NCBI RefSeq assembly: GCF_008041935.1
Contig: NZ_VKAC01000018.1
Span: 1 to 64,000, forward strand
Direction: 5' to 3'
Source of the DNA: Quadrisphaera setariae
GTDB taxonomy: Bacteria; Actinomycetota; Actinomycetes; Actinomycetales; Quadrisphaeraceae
Length of the DNA stretch: 64,000 bases
The notes below the pieces were generated by a model, which did not search any database, was not told the origin of the DNA, and saw only the letters and a list, made by a program, of their open reading frames with translations. A program made the position numbers and the translations under genes. Below are positions 36,783-44,900 of the stretch, one piece after another; positions within the stretch are counted from its first letter, which is position 1, and the number at the start of each line of letters is the position of its first letter.

Positions 36783-39700
36783 GCTGCGTCGCGCCGTCCT
36801 CGACGCGTGGGCGGCCTCGCCGGACAGGTTCCGCGAGGACGCCAACGCCGAGGAGGACGCCGCCCTCGGCGCCTACCGCGACCGCGCGGTGGTGGAGCTG
36901 GCGCAGAACGCCGCTGACGCGGCCGTCCGGGCCGGCGCCCCGGGGCGCCTCGTGCTCCGCCTCGAGGACGCCGGAGACGACGGCGGGGCGCGTCTGCTGG
37001 CGCTCAACACCGGCGCGCCCCTCGACGCGGAGGGCGTGCGGGCGCTGTCCTCGCTGCGCGCCTCCGCCAAGCGCACCGACGCCTCGCTGACGGGGCGGTT
37101 CGGCGTGGGCGCGGTGTCGGTGCTGGCGGTCAGCGACGACGTCACCTGGGTCTCGCGCGCCGGCGGGGTGCGCTTCAGCGCCGACCTCGCCCGCGCCGCC
37201 GTGGCCGACCGGGCGTCGGAGGCCCTCGACGCCGCGGTCGCCGCGCGCGGCGGAGCCGTGCCGGTGCTGCGGCTGCCGTTCGCCGTCAGCGCCGACGACG
37301 GCCCCCAGGACGTGCGCTCCCTGCTGGACGGGGAGGGCTGCGACACCGCCGCCGTCGTCGTCCTGCGGGACCGCGGGGCGGTCGAGGAGGTGGCGGCGGC
37401 GCTCGAGGCGGTGGACGACACCCTCCTGCTCGCCCTGCCGGCCCTCGCCGAGGTGGTCGTGCAGCTGCCCGGTGCTCCGCCCCGGGTGCTGCGCGACGTC
37501 TCGCAGCGCTGGCACCTCCTGCGCCGCCGCGGCGCCTTCGAGCCCGACGAGCTGGAGGGCCTGGGGGTGGAGGAGCGCGAGCGCGCCGCGCGCACCGGCT
37601 GGTCCGTGACCTGGGCGCTGCCCCGAGAGCCTCGCCACCTGCCGGGCGTGCTGCTGGCCCCCACCCCCACCGACGAGCCGCTCGACGCGCCCGCCGTGCT
37701 CGTCGCCGACCTCCCGCTCGACGCCGGCCGCCGCCGCGTGCCCGACGGCCCCGCCGCCCGCCGCGCGCTCCGCGAGGCCGGAGCCGCGTACGCCGCGCTC
37801 CTGGAGGAGCGGGCGCTCGCGGGTGAGGACGTGCTCGAGGCGGTGCCGGTGGGTCTGGCCGCCGGCTGGGTGGACGCCGCGGTGCGCGAGGCGGCGGTGC
37901 AGGCGCTGGGCGCGGCGCGCGTGCTGCAGCCGGTGGGGGAGACCGGCGGGCCCCTGCGGGCCGACCGCGCCCAGGCCCTCGACGACGGCCCCCTCGCCGA
38001 CGACCCGACCGCGCTGGCGGCGCTGGCGCCCCTGGTGGGTGGGCTGGTCGCGGCGCCCCGGCGCGCCCGCGCAGCCCTGGAGGTGCTCGGCGTGCGCCGG
38101 GTGGGCCTGGCGGACGTGGCCGAGGTGCTGCCCTCGGACCCGGCCGCCTGGCGCGCGGCCGCCGCCGCGCTGGCGCCCGCCGCCGTCGACCCCGCCGCCC
38201 GCGAGCAGCTGGCCGTGCTGCGCGTGCCCCTCGCCGACGGGCGCACCGCCGCGTCGCCGCGGGGCGTCCTGCTGCCCAGCGGCGGGGAGGACGGCGTGCT
38301 GGCCGCGGCGCTGGAGGACCTCGCCGACGCGGGGCTGCGGCTGGTCCACCCGCTGGTCGTCGCCGAGCCCGCCGCCGTCCGGCTGCTCACCGCGCTGGGG
38401 GCGCAGCCCGCCGGGCCCGGGGACCTGCTGGCCGCGCCCGAGGTCGCCCAGCTCGTGGTGGACCTCGACGACGACGACGAGCGGGTGCCCCACCTGCTCG
38501 CCCTCGTGGCCGAGGCCGTCAGGGCGCAGGGCCTGGCCCCGGGCGACCTGCCGGCCCTGGCGGAGCTGCCCCTGCGCGCCGAGAGCGGCGAGGTGCTGCC
38601 CGCGGCGGGTCTGGTGCTGCCGGGTTCGCCGGCGGCCGGGCTCCTCGACCCCGACGAGGTGGCACCGGTCCACCCGGACCTGCTCGAGCGCTGGGGCGAG
38701 CCCGTCCTGGCGGCCGTCGGGGTGGCCGACGCGCTCGCCGTGGTACCGCTGGGCGACGTCGACCCGCACGACCCACCGACCGAGCTGCTCGACGTGGCCG
38801 GCGGGCAGGAGTGGCTGGACGAGGTGCTGGAGCGCGCCGGAGACGGCGCGGTGGCGAGCGGCGTGGCGGTGGTGCGCGACCTCGACCTGCTGCGCGAGGG
38901 GGCCGAGGGCGCGCTGCTGGAGCACCTGGCGGCGGTCCCCGCGCTGCGCTCCGCCGTGCTCGACCCCGTGCGCGTGGTCCGTCCCGACGGCTCCTCGCTG
39001 GACCTGGCCCCGCCCAGCGCCGGCTGGCTGCGCGCCGAGCTGGGCCTGGCCGGCTGCGCCGCGCCCGGGTGCGAGGAGGGGCTGGCGGCCGTGCTGCCGC
39101 AGGCTCCGGCGTGGGCGGGTGGGGCTGACCCGGCCCTGGGGCGCGCCCTGGGCCTGGTGGCGGCATCGGGCGACCTCGACGCCGACGGGTGGCAGCGCGT
39201 GCTCGACGGCGCGGCCGACCTGGTGCCGCCGGTGCGGTTGGAGGCCGTCGCCGTGCTGCCGCTGTGGCGGGCCCTCGCGGAGGCCACCAGCGCCGACCCC
39301 GCGCTCGCCGAGCACCTCGTACCGCCCTCCCACGTGCTCGCGCTGGACGCCGGCGCCGCCGTCGTCGTGGTGCCCGCCGAGCGCGCCGCGGTGGTGGACG
39401 ACCCGTGCTGGGCGCAGCGCACCGATCTCGGCGCCCGCCTGGTCGCCGGGGCCGACCTGGCCGCCGCGCTGGCCGACGCGCTCGAGATCTCCCTGTCCAG
39501 CGAGCTCGCGCCGGGCAGAGTGGACCCCGTGGGTTCGACGACGACCTCCGCGGTGCCGCCGCAGGTGCGCTCCGCGCTGCCCGGCTGCCCGCCGCGCTGG
39601 ACGGAGCACGACGCGCTGACCGTGGACGGGCAGGAGGTCGGGTGGTGGGTCACCGGGCGCGGCGAGCACGCCGACGTGCGCGCCACCACCGTCGACGGGC

Positions 39701-39825
39701 TCGCCCGCGGCCTCGCGCTGGCGGCGGGCCGGTGGCACGCCCGGGCGCTGGTGGCCGAGCTGCTCGCCGTGCCGGACCGGGCCGCCGCCGCGCTGGTCGA
39801 GGACGCCGCCGGGGAGCGCGCGTGA
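36766..39825 (+). CDS. Sacsin-like GHKL ATPase-domain protein
   Basis: A 1019-residue protein whose N-terminal ~170 residues form a Hsp90/GHKL-type ATP-binding domain: AVVELAQNAADAAV (N-box), LLALNTGAPLDAEGVRALSSLRASAK, and GRFGVGAVSVLAVSD (G-box). The usual DxG of the second motif reads NTG, a deviation. The remaining ~850 residues are Ala/Leu/Val/Asp-rich with no recognised domain. Actinobacterial proteins with a sacsin N-terminal-like ATPase domain next to DUF3027 are conserved but uncharacterised; a chaperone-like role is only a guess. It overlaps both neighbours (17 bp before, GTGA after). Confidence 0.85.
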   Translation: MSTPSELRRAVLDAWAASPDRFREDANAEEDAALGAYRDRAVVELAQNAADAAVRAGAPGRLVLRLEDAGDDGGARLLALNTGAPLDAEGVRALSSLRASAKRTDASLTGRFGVGAVSVLAVSDDVTWVSRAGGVRFSADLARAAVADRASEALDAAVAARGGAVPVLRLPFAVSADDGPQDVRSLLDGEGCDTAAVVVLRDRGAVEEVAAALEAVDDTLLLALPALAEVVVQLPGAPPRVLRDVSQRWHLLRRRGAFEPDELEGLGVEERERAARTGWSVTWALPREPRHLPGVLLAPTPTDEPLDAPAVLVADLPLDAGRRRVPDGPAARRALREAGAAYAALLEERALAGEDVLEAVPVGLAAGWVDAAVREAAVQALGAARVLQPVGETGGPLRADRAQALDDGPLADDPTALAALAPLVGGLVAAPRRARAALEVLGVRRVGLADVAEVLPSDPAAWRAAAAALAPAAVDPAAREQLAVLRVPLADGRTAASPRGVLLPSGGEDGVLAAALEDLADAGLRLVHPLVVAEPAAVRLLTALGAQPAGPGDLLAAPEVAQLVVDLDDDDERVPHLLALVAEAVRAQGLAPGDLPALAELPLRAESGEVLPAAGLVLPGSPAAGLLDPDEVAPVHPDLLERWGEPVLAAVGVADALAVVPLGDVDPHDPPTELLDVAGGQEWLDEVLERAGDGAVASGVAVVRDLDLLREGAEGALLEHLAAVPALRSAVLDPVRVVRPDGSSLDLAPPSAGWLRAELGLAGCAAPGCEEGLAAVLPQAPAWAGGADPALGRALGLVAASGDLDADGWQRVLDGAADLVPPVRLEAVAVLPLWRALAEATSADPALAEHLVPPSHVLALDAGAAVVVVPAERAAVVDDPCWAQRTDLGARLVAGADLAAALADALEISLSSELAPGRVDPVGSTTTSAVPPQVRSALPGCPPRWTEHDALTVDGQEVGWWVTGRGEHADVRATTVDGLARGLALAAGRWHARALVAELLAVPDRAAAALVEDAAGERA

Positions 39826-41090
39826 GGAGGCTGCCGCGGCTGCCGCGGCTGCTCCCGCTCGCGCTGGCCGGGGCGCTCGCGCTGGCCGCGTGCAGCTCCG
39901 CCGGGACCGATCCGGACCCGGCCGAGACGTCCAGCAGCGCCGCGACCACCGACGCCGACGGCGTGGTCCACCAGCCCGGCACTGCCGTGCTGGCCTTCGC
40001 CGGGGACGTGCACTTCGAGGGGACGTCGGCCTCCACCGCAGACCTGGGCAGCGCCTTCGACGTCCTCGCTGACGCGGACCTCGCCGTGGTGAACCTCGAG
40101 ACCGCCGTGACCGCGGGCGGCCGAGCAGTCGACAAGCAGTTCGCCTTCCGCGCCCCGCTCAAGGCCATGGGCGCGCTGGAGGACGCCGGCGTCGACGCGG
40201 TGACCCTCGCCAACAACCACGGGATGGACTACGGCGCGAGCGGCCTCGACGACACGCTCGAGGCCGGCCGCGACGCGGGCCTGCCGGTGCTGGGCGCCGG
40301 CGACGACGTCGACGACGCCTTCCGCCCGCTGCGCCTGGAGCCGCAGGGCGTGCCGGTCTCGGTGATCGCCGCCACCGACGTCATCGACTCCTCCGTGCAG
40401 ACCGCGTGGACGGCGACGGCCACCAAGCCCGGGCTGGCCTCGGCCAAGGACTCCGAGCGGCTGCTCGAGGACGTCGAGGGCGAGGCGCAGGCGGGGCGCG
40501 TCGTCGTCGTCTTCCTGCACTGGGGCACCGAGCGCGTGCAGTGCCCCACGGCCCGGCAGCGCTCGCTCGCCGCCGACCTCGCCGAGGCCGGCGCGGCCGT
40601 GGTGGTGGGCAGCCACGCCCACGTGCTGCAGCCCACGGGGGAGGTCGGCTCGACGCTCGTGGCGTACGGGCTGGGCAACTTCCACTTCTACGCCAAGCCC
40701 GGCAACACCCTCGGCACGCAGACCGGCGTGCTCACCGTCGAGGTCACCCGCGACGGCGTGCAGGGCAGCCGGTGGCACCCCGCGGTCATCAGGTCCGGCA
40801 AGCCCGAGCTGCTCTCGGAGGCGGCGCAGACCAGCGCCGACCGCAGCCCGCAGGAGCTGGCCGACCTGGGCAGCGGGTGCGCCTCCGGGGCCCTGCCGTC
40901 CGCCGCGCCCCGCGCCTCCTCGGCGCCGGACGACGACGGCGGTGACGACGGTGCCGCTGCGCCCTCCTCGTCCCCGGGAGCCCCCGCGGCGCCGAGCGCG
41001 TCGGCGACGGCCTCGCGCTCGGCCGAGCCGGAGCCGTCGGCTGCGGACCCGTCCGAGCCGGCCGCCTCGCCGTCGGCCTCCGCCGGGTAG
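39822..41090 (+). CDS. CapA-family lipoprotein (metallophosphatase fold)
   Basis: A 422-residue exported protein. Signal peptide with a basic start (RRLPRLPRLL), hydrophobic core and a lipobox ending at a Cys (LALAACSS, near residue 24). The catalytic domain (about 55-330) has CapA motifs: LAFAGDVHFEG, LAVVNLETAVT, TLANNHGMDYG, VFLHWGTE and GSHAHVLQPT, whose Asp/Asn/His residues would bind two metals. The last 90 residues are a Ser/Pro/Ala-rich tail. CapA proteins act in poly-gamma-glutamate or other envelope polymer processing; the substrate here is unknown. Its GTG overlaps the preceding stop (GTGA). Confidence 0.88.
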   Translation: MRRLPRLPRLLPLALAGALALAACSSAGTDPDPAETSSSAATTDADGVVHQPGTAVLAFAGDVHFEGTSASTADLGSAFDVLADADLAVVNLETAVTAGGRAVDKQFAFRAPLKAMGALEDAGVDAVTLANNHGMDYGASGLDDTLEAGRDAGLPVLGAGDDVDDAFRPLRLEPQGVPVSVIAATDVIDSSVQTAWTATATKPGLASAKDSERLLEDVEGEAQAGRVVVVFLHWGTERVQCPTARQRSLAADLAEAGAAVVVGSHAHVLQPTGEVGSTLVAYGLGNFHFYAKPGNTLGTQTGVLTVEVTRDGVQGSRWHPAVIRSGKPELLSEAAQTSADRSPQELADLGSGCASGALPSAAPRASSAPDDDGGDDGAAAPSSSPGAPAAPSASATASRSAEPEPSAADPSEPAASPSASAG

Positions 41091-41098
41091 GCGCACCG

Positions 41099-41329
41099 CT
41101 AGCGGCGGCGGTTCTCCCGGGCCAGCGCCAGGAAGCCGAGCGCGGCCCCGGCCGCGCAGGTCCACACCCACCAGGTGCGGCCAGCGCCGCTCAGCGCGTC
41201 GTGCGCGACCACGGCGACGACGAGGAGCGCCAGCCACGCGACGGTGATGACGCCGAAGGGCCGGCGGTCGTCGGCGGGTGGCGGTGCGGGCGCCGGACGG
41301 CGCTCCTCGCGCCTGAGGTAGAACCGCAC
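41099..41329 (-). CDS. DUF2530-type small membrane protein
   Basis: A 76-residue protein: basic N-terminus (FYLRREERRPAP), a proline-rich bit, then two hydrophobic helices (FGVITVAWLALLVVAVVAH and TWWVWTCAAGAALGFLAL) and a basic end (RENRRR). This matches the DUF2530 pattern of actinobacterial two-helix membrane proteins of unknown function. It lies 8 bp from the convergent CapA stop. The GTG start is chosen to match the family length; the ribosome site is weak. Confidence 0.75.
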   Translation of the reverse strand: MRFYLRREERRPAPAPPPADDRRPFGVITVAWLALLVVAVVAHDALSGAGRTWWVWTCAAGAALGFLALARENRRR

Positions 41330-41378
41330 CCGGCCAGGGTAGGTCCGGGCCGGTGGCGGTGAGGAGCGTGCGGCGCAG

Positions 41379-41729
41379 GTGAGCGGTCGGTCCAGCTGGT
41401 GCTTCACCGACGACCACCCCGGGTGCCGCTTCGCCGCGTGCACCTGCGCCTGCCACGCGGGTGCGGCGGAGCGGCCCGACCAGCCCGTCGTCGCCGCTGC
41501 CGCGCCGGTCGCGCCGGTCGCGCCGGTGACCGCCAGGCCGGTGCCAGCCGGCGTCCAGGCCGAGCTCGCCTTCGCCGACGGCATCGACGGGTCCACCGAC
41601 GACGTCGCGACCGTCGCCCTCTCGCTGCGCGGCCAGGCGTACGAGGTCGACCTGTCGCGCGGCCACCGGGAGCAGCTGCGGGCCGCGCTGGCGCCGTTCG
41701 TGGAGGCCGCGAGGCCGGTGCGGGAGTAG
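41379..41729 (+). CDS. Cys-rich protein with Lsr2-like dimerisation domain
   Basis: A 116-residue protein not seen as a standard family. Residues 8-26 (CFTDDHPGCRFAACTCACH) hold five Cys and two His in a tight knuckle likely to bind metal. An Ala/Pro/Val linker follows. The last ~50 residues (DGIDGSTDDVATVALSLRG, AYEVDLSRGHREQLRAAL, APFVEAAR) closely follow the N-terminal dimerisation domain of Lsr2, the actinobacterial xenogeneic silencer. The AT-hook-like DNA-binding domain of Lsr2 is missing. It could pair with true Lsr2 and modify silencing, or use the fold for another purpose. GTG start; ribosome site GGAG is distant. Confidence 0.7.
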   Translation: MSGRSSWCFTDDHPGCRFAACTCACHAGAAERPDQPVVAAAAPVAPVAPVTARPVPAGVQAELAFADGIDGSTDDVATVALSLRGQAYEVDLSRGHREQLRAALAPFVEAARPVRE

Positions 41730-41754
41730 CCGCCGGGAACAGGTGTCCTCGGGC

Positions 41755-41771
41755 TACCGTTAGCAACAGTA
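41755..41771 (+). promoter_or_regulatory. Candidate promoter/operator of the MarR-MFS operon
   Basis: TACCGT (41755-41760) fits a -10 box and would start transcription at or next to the ATG at 41772, implying a leaderless mRNA. The AT-rich GTTAGCAAC stretch immediately after is a GTT-N3-AAC symmetric element in autoregulatory position. No clear -35 is seen. Confidence 0.4.
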
Positions 41772-42254
41772 ATGACCTATGCTCATGACGTGACCCCGGC
41801 AGCCGCTCCCGCGCAGCGGGTGGCCCCCACCCGCTGCAGGCCCGCGCCGCTGGCCGCCGAGCTGCGCGTGGGCGCCATGCGCCTGGCCCGGCGCCTGCGC
41901 CGCGAGCGCAGCAGCACCGACATCACCGACGCCCAGTACTCGGTGCTCGCCGGCCTCGACCGCCGCGGCCCGCAGACGCTGCGGGCCCTGGCCGACCACG
42001 AGAACGTGCAGCCGCCGTCCATGACGCGCACGGTCACCGCGCTGGAGGAGGCGGGCCTGGCCCGCCGCACCCCGCACCCCGACGACGGGCGCCAGCTGCT
42101 CGTCGTCCTCACCGAGGCGGGCACCCGCCACGTCCACGAGACGCGCCGCAAGCGCGACGCCTGGCTCGCCGAGCAGCTCGCCGCCCTGAGCCCCGACGAC
42201 CGCGCCGCCCTGGCCCGCGCCGCCGCACTCCTGCAGGAGATCGCCACCCGATGA
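41772..42254 (+). CDS. MarR-family transcriptional regulator
   Basis: A 160-residue winged-helix dimeric regulator. Seen: ITDAQYSVLAGLDRRGPQTLRALADHENVQPPSMTRTVTALEEAGL split over the recognition helix, wing TPHPDDGRQLLVVLTEAG, and the helical ends used for dimerisation. MarR proteins usually repress adjacent exporters and release DNA on binding phenolic or drug-like ligands. Its stop overlaps the exporter start (ATGA), so both are expressed together, probably under autoregulation. Confidence 0.9.
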   Translation: MTYAHDVTPAAAPAQRVAPTRCRPAPLAAELRVGAMRLARRLRRERSSTDITDAQYSVLAGLDRRGPQTLRALADHENVQPPSMTRTVTALEEAGLARRTPHPDDGRQLLVVLTEAGTRHVHETRRKRDAWLAEQLAALSPDDRAALARAAALLQEIATR

Positions 42255-43591
42255 CAGTCCTCACCAGCACGCTGAGCAGTGCGCGGCGCGCCCTGGCGCC
42301 CACCTTCACCTCGCTGACGGTCCGCAACTACCGGATCTGGGCCGGCGGCGCGATCGTGTCGAACGTCGGCACGTGGATGCAGCGCGTCGCCCAGGACTGG
42401 CTGGTGCTCACGCAGCTGACGGACAACAGCGCCGTCGCCGTCGGCATCACCACGGCGCTGCAGTTCGGTCCCCAGCTCGTGCTGGGTCCGCTGACCGGCG
42501 CCGTGGCCGACAGGTTCCCCCAGCGCGCGGTGCTCGCCGCGACGCAGGCGCTCATGGGCACCTGGGCGCTGCTGCTGGGCCTGCTCGTGGTGCTGGGCGA
42601 CCCGCAGCTGTGGCAGGTGTACGTGCTCGCCGGCCTGCTGGGCGTGACGAGCGCCTTCGACGCCCCCGTCCGCCAGACGTTCGTCACCTCGCTCGTGCCG
42701 CAGCGCATGCTCGCCAACGCCGTCGGCCTCAACAGCGCCTCCTTCAACGGCGCGCGGCTCATCGGCCCCGCCGTCGCCGGCCTGCTCATCGCCGCGGTGG
42801 GCACCGGGTGGGTCTTCCTCATCAACGCCGTCACCTTCGCCGCCACGTTCGGCTCGCTCATGCTCATGCGCCGCGGCGAGCTGGTGCCCGCCCCGCGGCG
42901 CAAGCGCGGTCGCGGCGCCACCCGCGAGGGGCTCGCCTACGTCCGCAGCCGTCCCGACATCGTGCTCATCCTGCTGGTGGTGGGCCTGGTCGGGGCGTTC
43001 GGCATGAACTTCCAGATGACCACCGCGCTCATGGCCCGCGTCGAGTTCGGGCTGGGGGCGAGCAGCTACGGCCTCCTCGGCTCGATCATGGCGATCGGGT
43101 CGCTCACCGGCGCTCTGCTGGCCGCCCGCCGCGAGAAGCCGCGGCTGCGCCTGGTGGTGGGCGCGGCGACCGCGTTCGGCGTGTTCGCGATCATCGCCTC
43201 CGTGATGCCCGGCTACTGGACCTTCGCCCTCGCCCTCATCCCCGTGGGCCTGTCGGCGCTGACCCTCATGACCGCCGCCAACGCCACCGTGCAGATGACC
43301 ACGCCGCCGGAGCTGCGCGGGCGCGTCATGGCCCTCTACATGGCCGTCTTCGCCGGCACCACGCCCCTGGGGGCGCCCCTGGTCGGCTGGATCGGCGAGG
43401 TGGCCGGGCCGCGCTGGTCCATCGCCGTCGGCGGGATCGCCGCTCTGGTGGCCGCCGCCGTCGTCGTCCTCGTCGTCTCCCGCCGCCAGGAGGTGCACGT
43501 GAGCTACCGGCTGCACGCCAGGCCGCACCTGCTGGTCGAGGTCGGCTCGGCGCAGGAGCCGGTGCCCGCGGGCCTGCGAGAGGCCGCCTGA
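42251..43591 (+). CDS. MFS exporter (MFS_3/EntS-like)
   Basis: A 446-residue membrane transporter with 10-12 predicted helices. Family features: FTSLTVRNYRIWAGGAIVSNVGTWMQRVAQDWLV near the N-terminus, LGPLTGAVADRFPQRAVL (the loop 2-3 motif) and FDAPVRQTFVTSLVP. This group exports siderophores, macrolides or other small molecules. Coupling to the MarR gene and to the methyltransferase (TGATG overlap) suggests a small-molecule response unit. The substrate is not readable. Confidence 0.88.
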   Translation: MTVLTSTLSSARRALAPTFTSLTVRNYRIWAGGAIVSNVGTWMQRVAQDWLVLTQLTDNSAVAVGITTALQFGPQLVLGPLTGAVADRFPQRAVLAATQALMGTWALLLGLLVVLGDPQLWQVYVLAGLLGVTSAFDAPVRQTFVTSLVPQRMLANAVGLNSASFNGARLIGPAVAGLLIAAVGTGWVFLINAVTFAATFGSLMLMRRGELVPAPRRKRGRGATREGLAYVRSRPDIVLILLVVGLVGAFGMNFQMTTALMARVEFGLGASSYGLLGSIMAIGSLTGALLAARREKPRLRLVVGAATAFGVFAIIASVMPGYWTFALALIPVGLSALTLMTAANATVQMTTPPELRGRVMALYMAVFAGTTPLGAPLVGWIGEVAGPRWSIAVGGIAALVAAAVVVLVVSRRQEVHVSYRLHARPHLLVEVGSAQEPVPAGLREAA

Positions 43592-44841
43592 TGGCGCTGG
43601 TCGAGCTGGCCGAGGCCACCGGCGCCCTGCGGTCGGCGCTCGTGGACGAGTCCTTCGTGCGCGCCACCGCGAGTGGTCGGCGCCGGGGCGCCGACGCGGC
43701 GCTGGAGGCGCCGGACCGCCTCGAGGTGCGTCCGGTGCTGCTGCGCGGTGTGCGGCACGCCCAGGTCACCGAGCGCACCGGACCGGTGGTCCGCACGCGC
43801 AACCTGCGCGTCCAGGCCCCCCTCGGCCCCGACGACGACGGAGCCCTCGACGCGCTGCTGGCGCTGCCCTTCGCCACCTGGCACGCCGAGACGGCCGCCG
43901 GTGCGGTGCAGGTGCAGGTCACCAAGAAGGGACTGGCGACCGTCGGCCGCAGCGCCCCCGCCGCTGCCGGGGCCGGCGCGGCCGGGGAGCTCGCCAACGA
44001 CCGCCGCAAGCAGCACCTGCTCGCCCCCGACGACCCGCTCTTCGCCGTGCTGGGCGCCGGCGGCGACAAGCGCCGCCAGGTCGACGCCTTCCTGCGCCAG
44101 CTCTCCGCCGCGCTGCCCGACGGCCTCGCGGCCGACCGGCCGCTGCGCGTGGTCGACCTCGGGTGCGGCAACGCCTACCTCACCCTCGCCGCTCAGCGCT
44201 GGCTCGCCGGCCGCCCCGCCGGCGCCCGCACCGTGGGCGTGGAGCTGCGCGCCGACCTCGTGCAGCGCTCCACCGACCGCGCCGCAGCCGCCGGGGTCGA
44301 GGGGCTCACCTTCACCGCCGGCACCATCGCCGACGCCGACCCGACGCAGCTGCTGGGCGGCCCGCCCGACGTCGTGCTGGCCCTGCACGCCTGCGACACC
44401 GCCACCGACGACGCGCTCGCCCGCGCCGTCGCCTGGGGGTCCCCGGTGGTGCTCGCAGCCCCCTGCTGCCACCGCGACGTGCAGCGCCAGCTGGTGGCGG
44501 CCGGCGCGGGCACGCCGTCGTCGCCCCTCCCCGCCGCGCAGGACGCGCTGGTGTCCTCCCCGATCCTCCGGGAGCGCTTCGCCGACGTCCTGACGGACTC
44601 CCTGCGCTCCGCGGCGCTGCGCGCCCACGGGTACCGCACGGACGTGGTGGAGTTCGTCGACAGCGAGCACACGCCGCGCAACGCCCTGCTGCGCGCGGTG
44701 CGCCCCACCCGGGCCGAACCGCAGGCGGCGCGCGAGGCGGCCCACCGCGAGCTGGAGGAGCTGGCGGCGTCCTGGCGGGTGCGGCCCGTCATCGCCGACC
44801 GGCTGGAAAAGCAGAGGCGGGCTGTCGGAGGGCGGTTGTAG
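43591..44841 (+). CDS. SAM-dependent methyltransferase (class I)
   Basis: A 416-residue cytoplasmic protein. The C-terminal half is a Rossmann methyltransferase: motif I VVDLGCGNAYLTLAA near residue 186, VGVELRADLVQRS (motif II acidic residue), DVVLALHACDTATDDALA (motif IV region) and APCCHRDVQ. The LHACDTATD and CCH elements resemble the methyltransferase-32/GSTCD-like group thought to act on RNA. The N-terminal 170 residues are not recognised beyond a KGLATVGR segment and NDRRKQHLL. The ATG overlaps the MFS stop. RNA methylation is a suggestion from motif likeness only. Confidence 0.8.
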   Translation: MALVELAEATGALRSALVDESFVRATASGRRRGADAALEAPDRLEVRPVLLRGVRHAQVTERTGPVVRTRNLRVQAPLGPDDDGALDALLALPFATWHAETAAGAVQVQVTKKGLATVGRSAPAAAGAGAAGELANDRRKQHLLAPDDPLFAVLGAGGDKRRQVDAFLRQLSAALPDGLAADRPLRVVDLGCGNAYLTLAAQRWLAGRPAGARTVGVELRADLVQRSTDRAAAAGVEGLTFTAGTIADADPTQLLGGPPDVVLALHACDTATDDALARAVAWGSPVVLAAPCCHRDVQRQLVAAGAGTPSSPLPAAQDALVSSPILRERFADVLTDSLRSAALRAHGYRTDVVEFVDSEHTPRNALLRAVRPTRAEPQAAREAAHRELEELAASWRVRPVIADRLEKQRRAVGGRL

Positions 44842-44900
44842 CGTCACAGCGGCCCCTGGACCGGAGCCGCCCCCGCTACCCGCCTCCTGGAGGTCATCCC

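Noticed and set aside
36873-41666. Very long minus-strand open frame (about 1600 codons)
   Set aside because: It is antisense to the sacsin-like, CapA and neighbouring genes, is Ser/Arg/Ala-rich with no domain, and reflects stop-codon scarcity in high-GC DNA.
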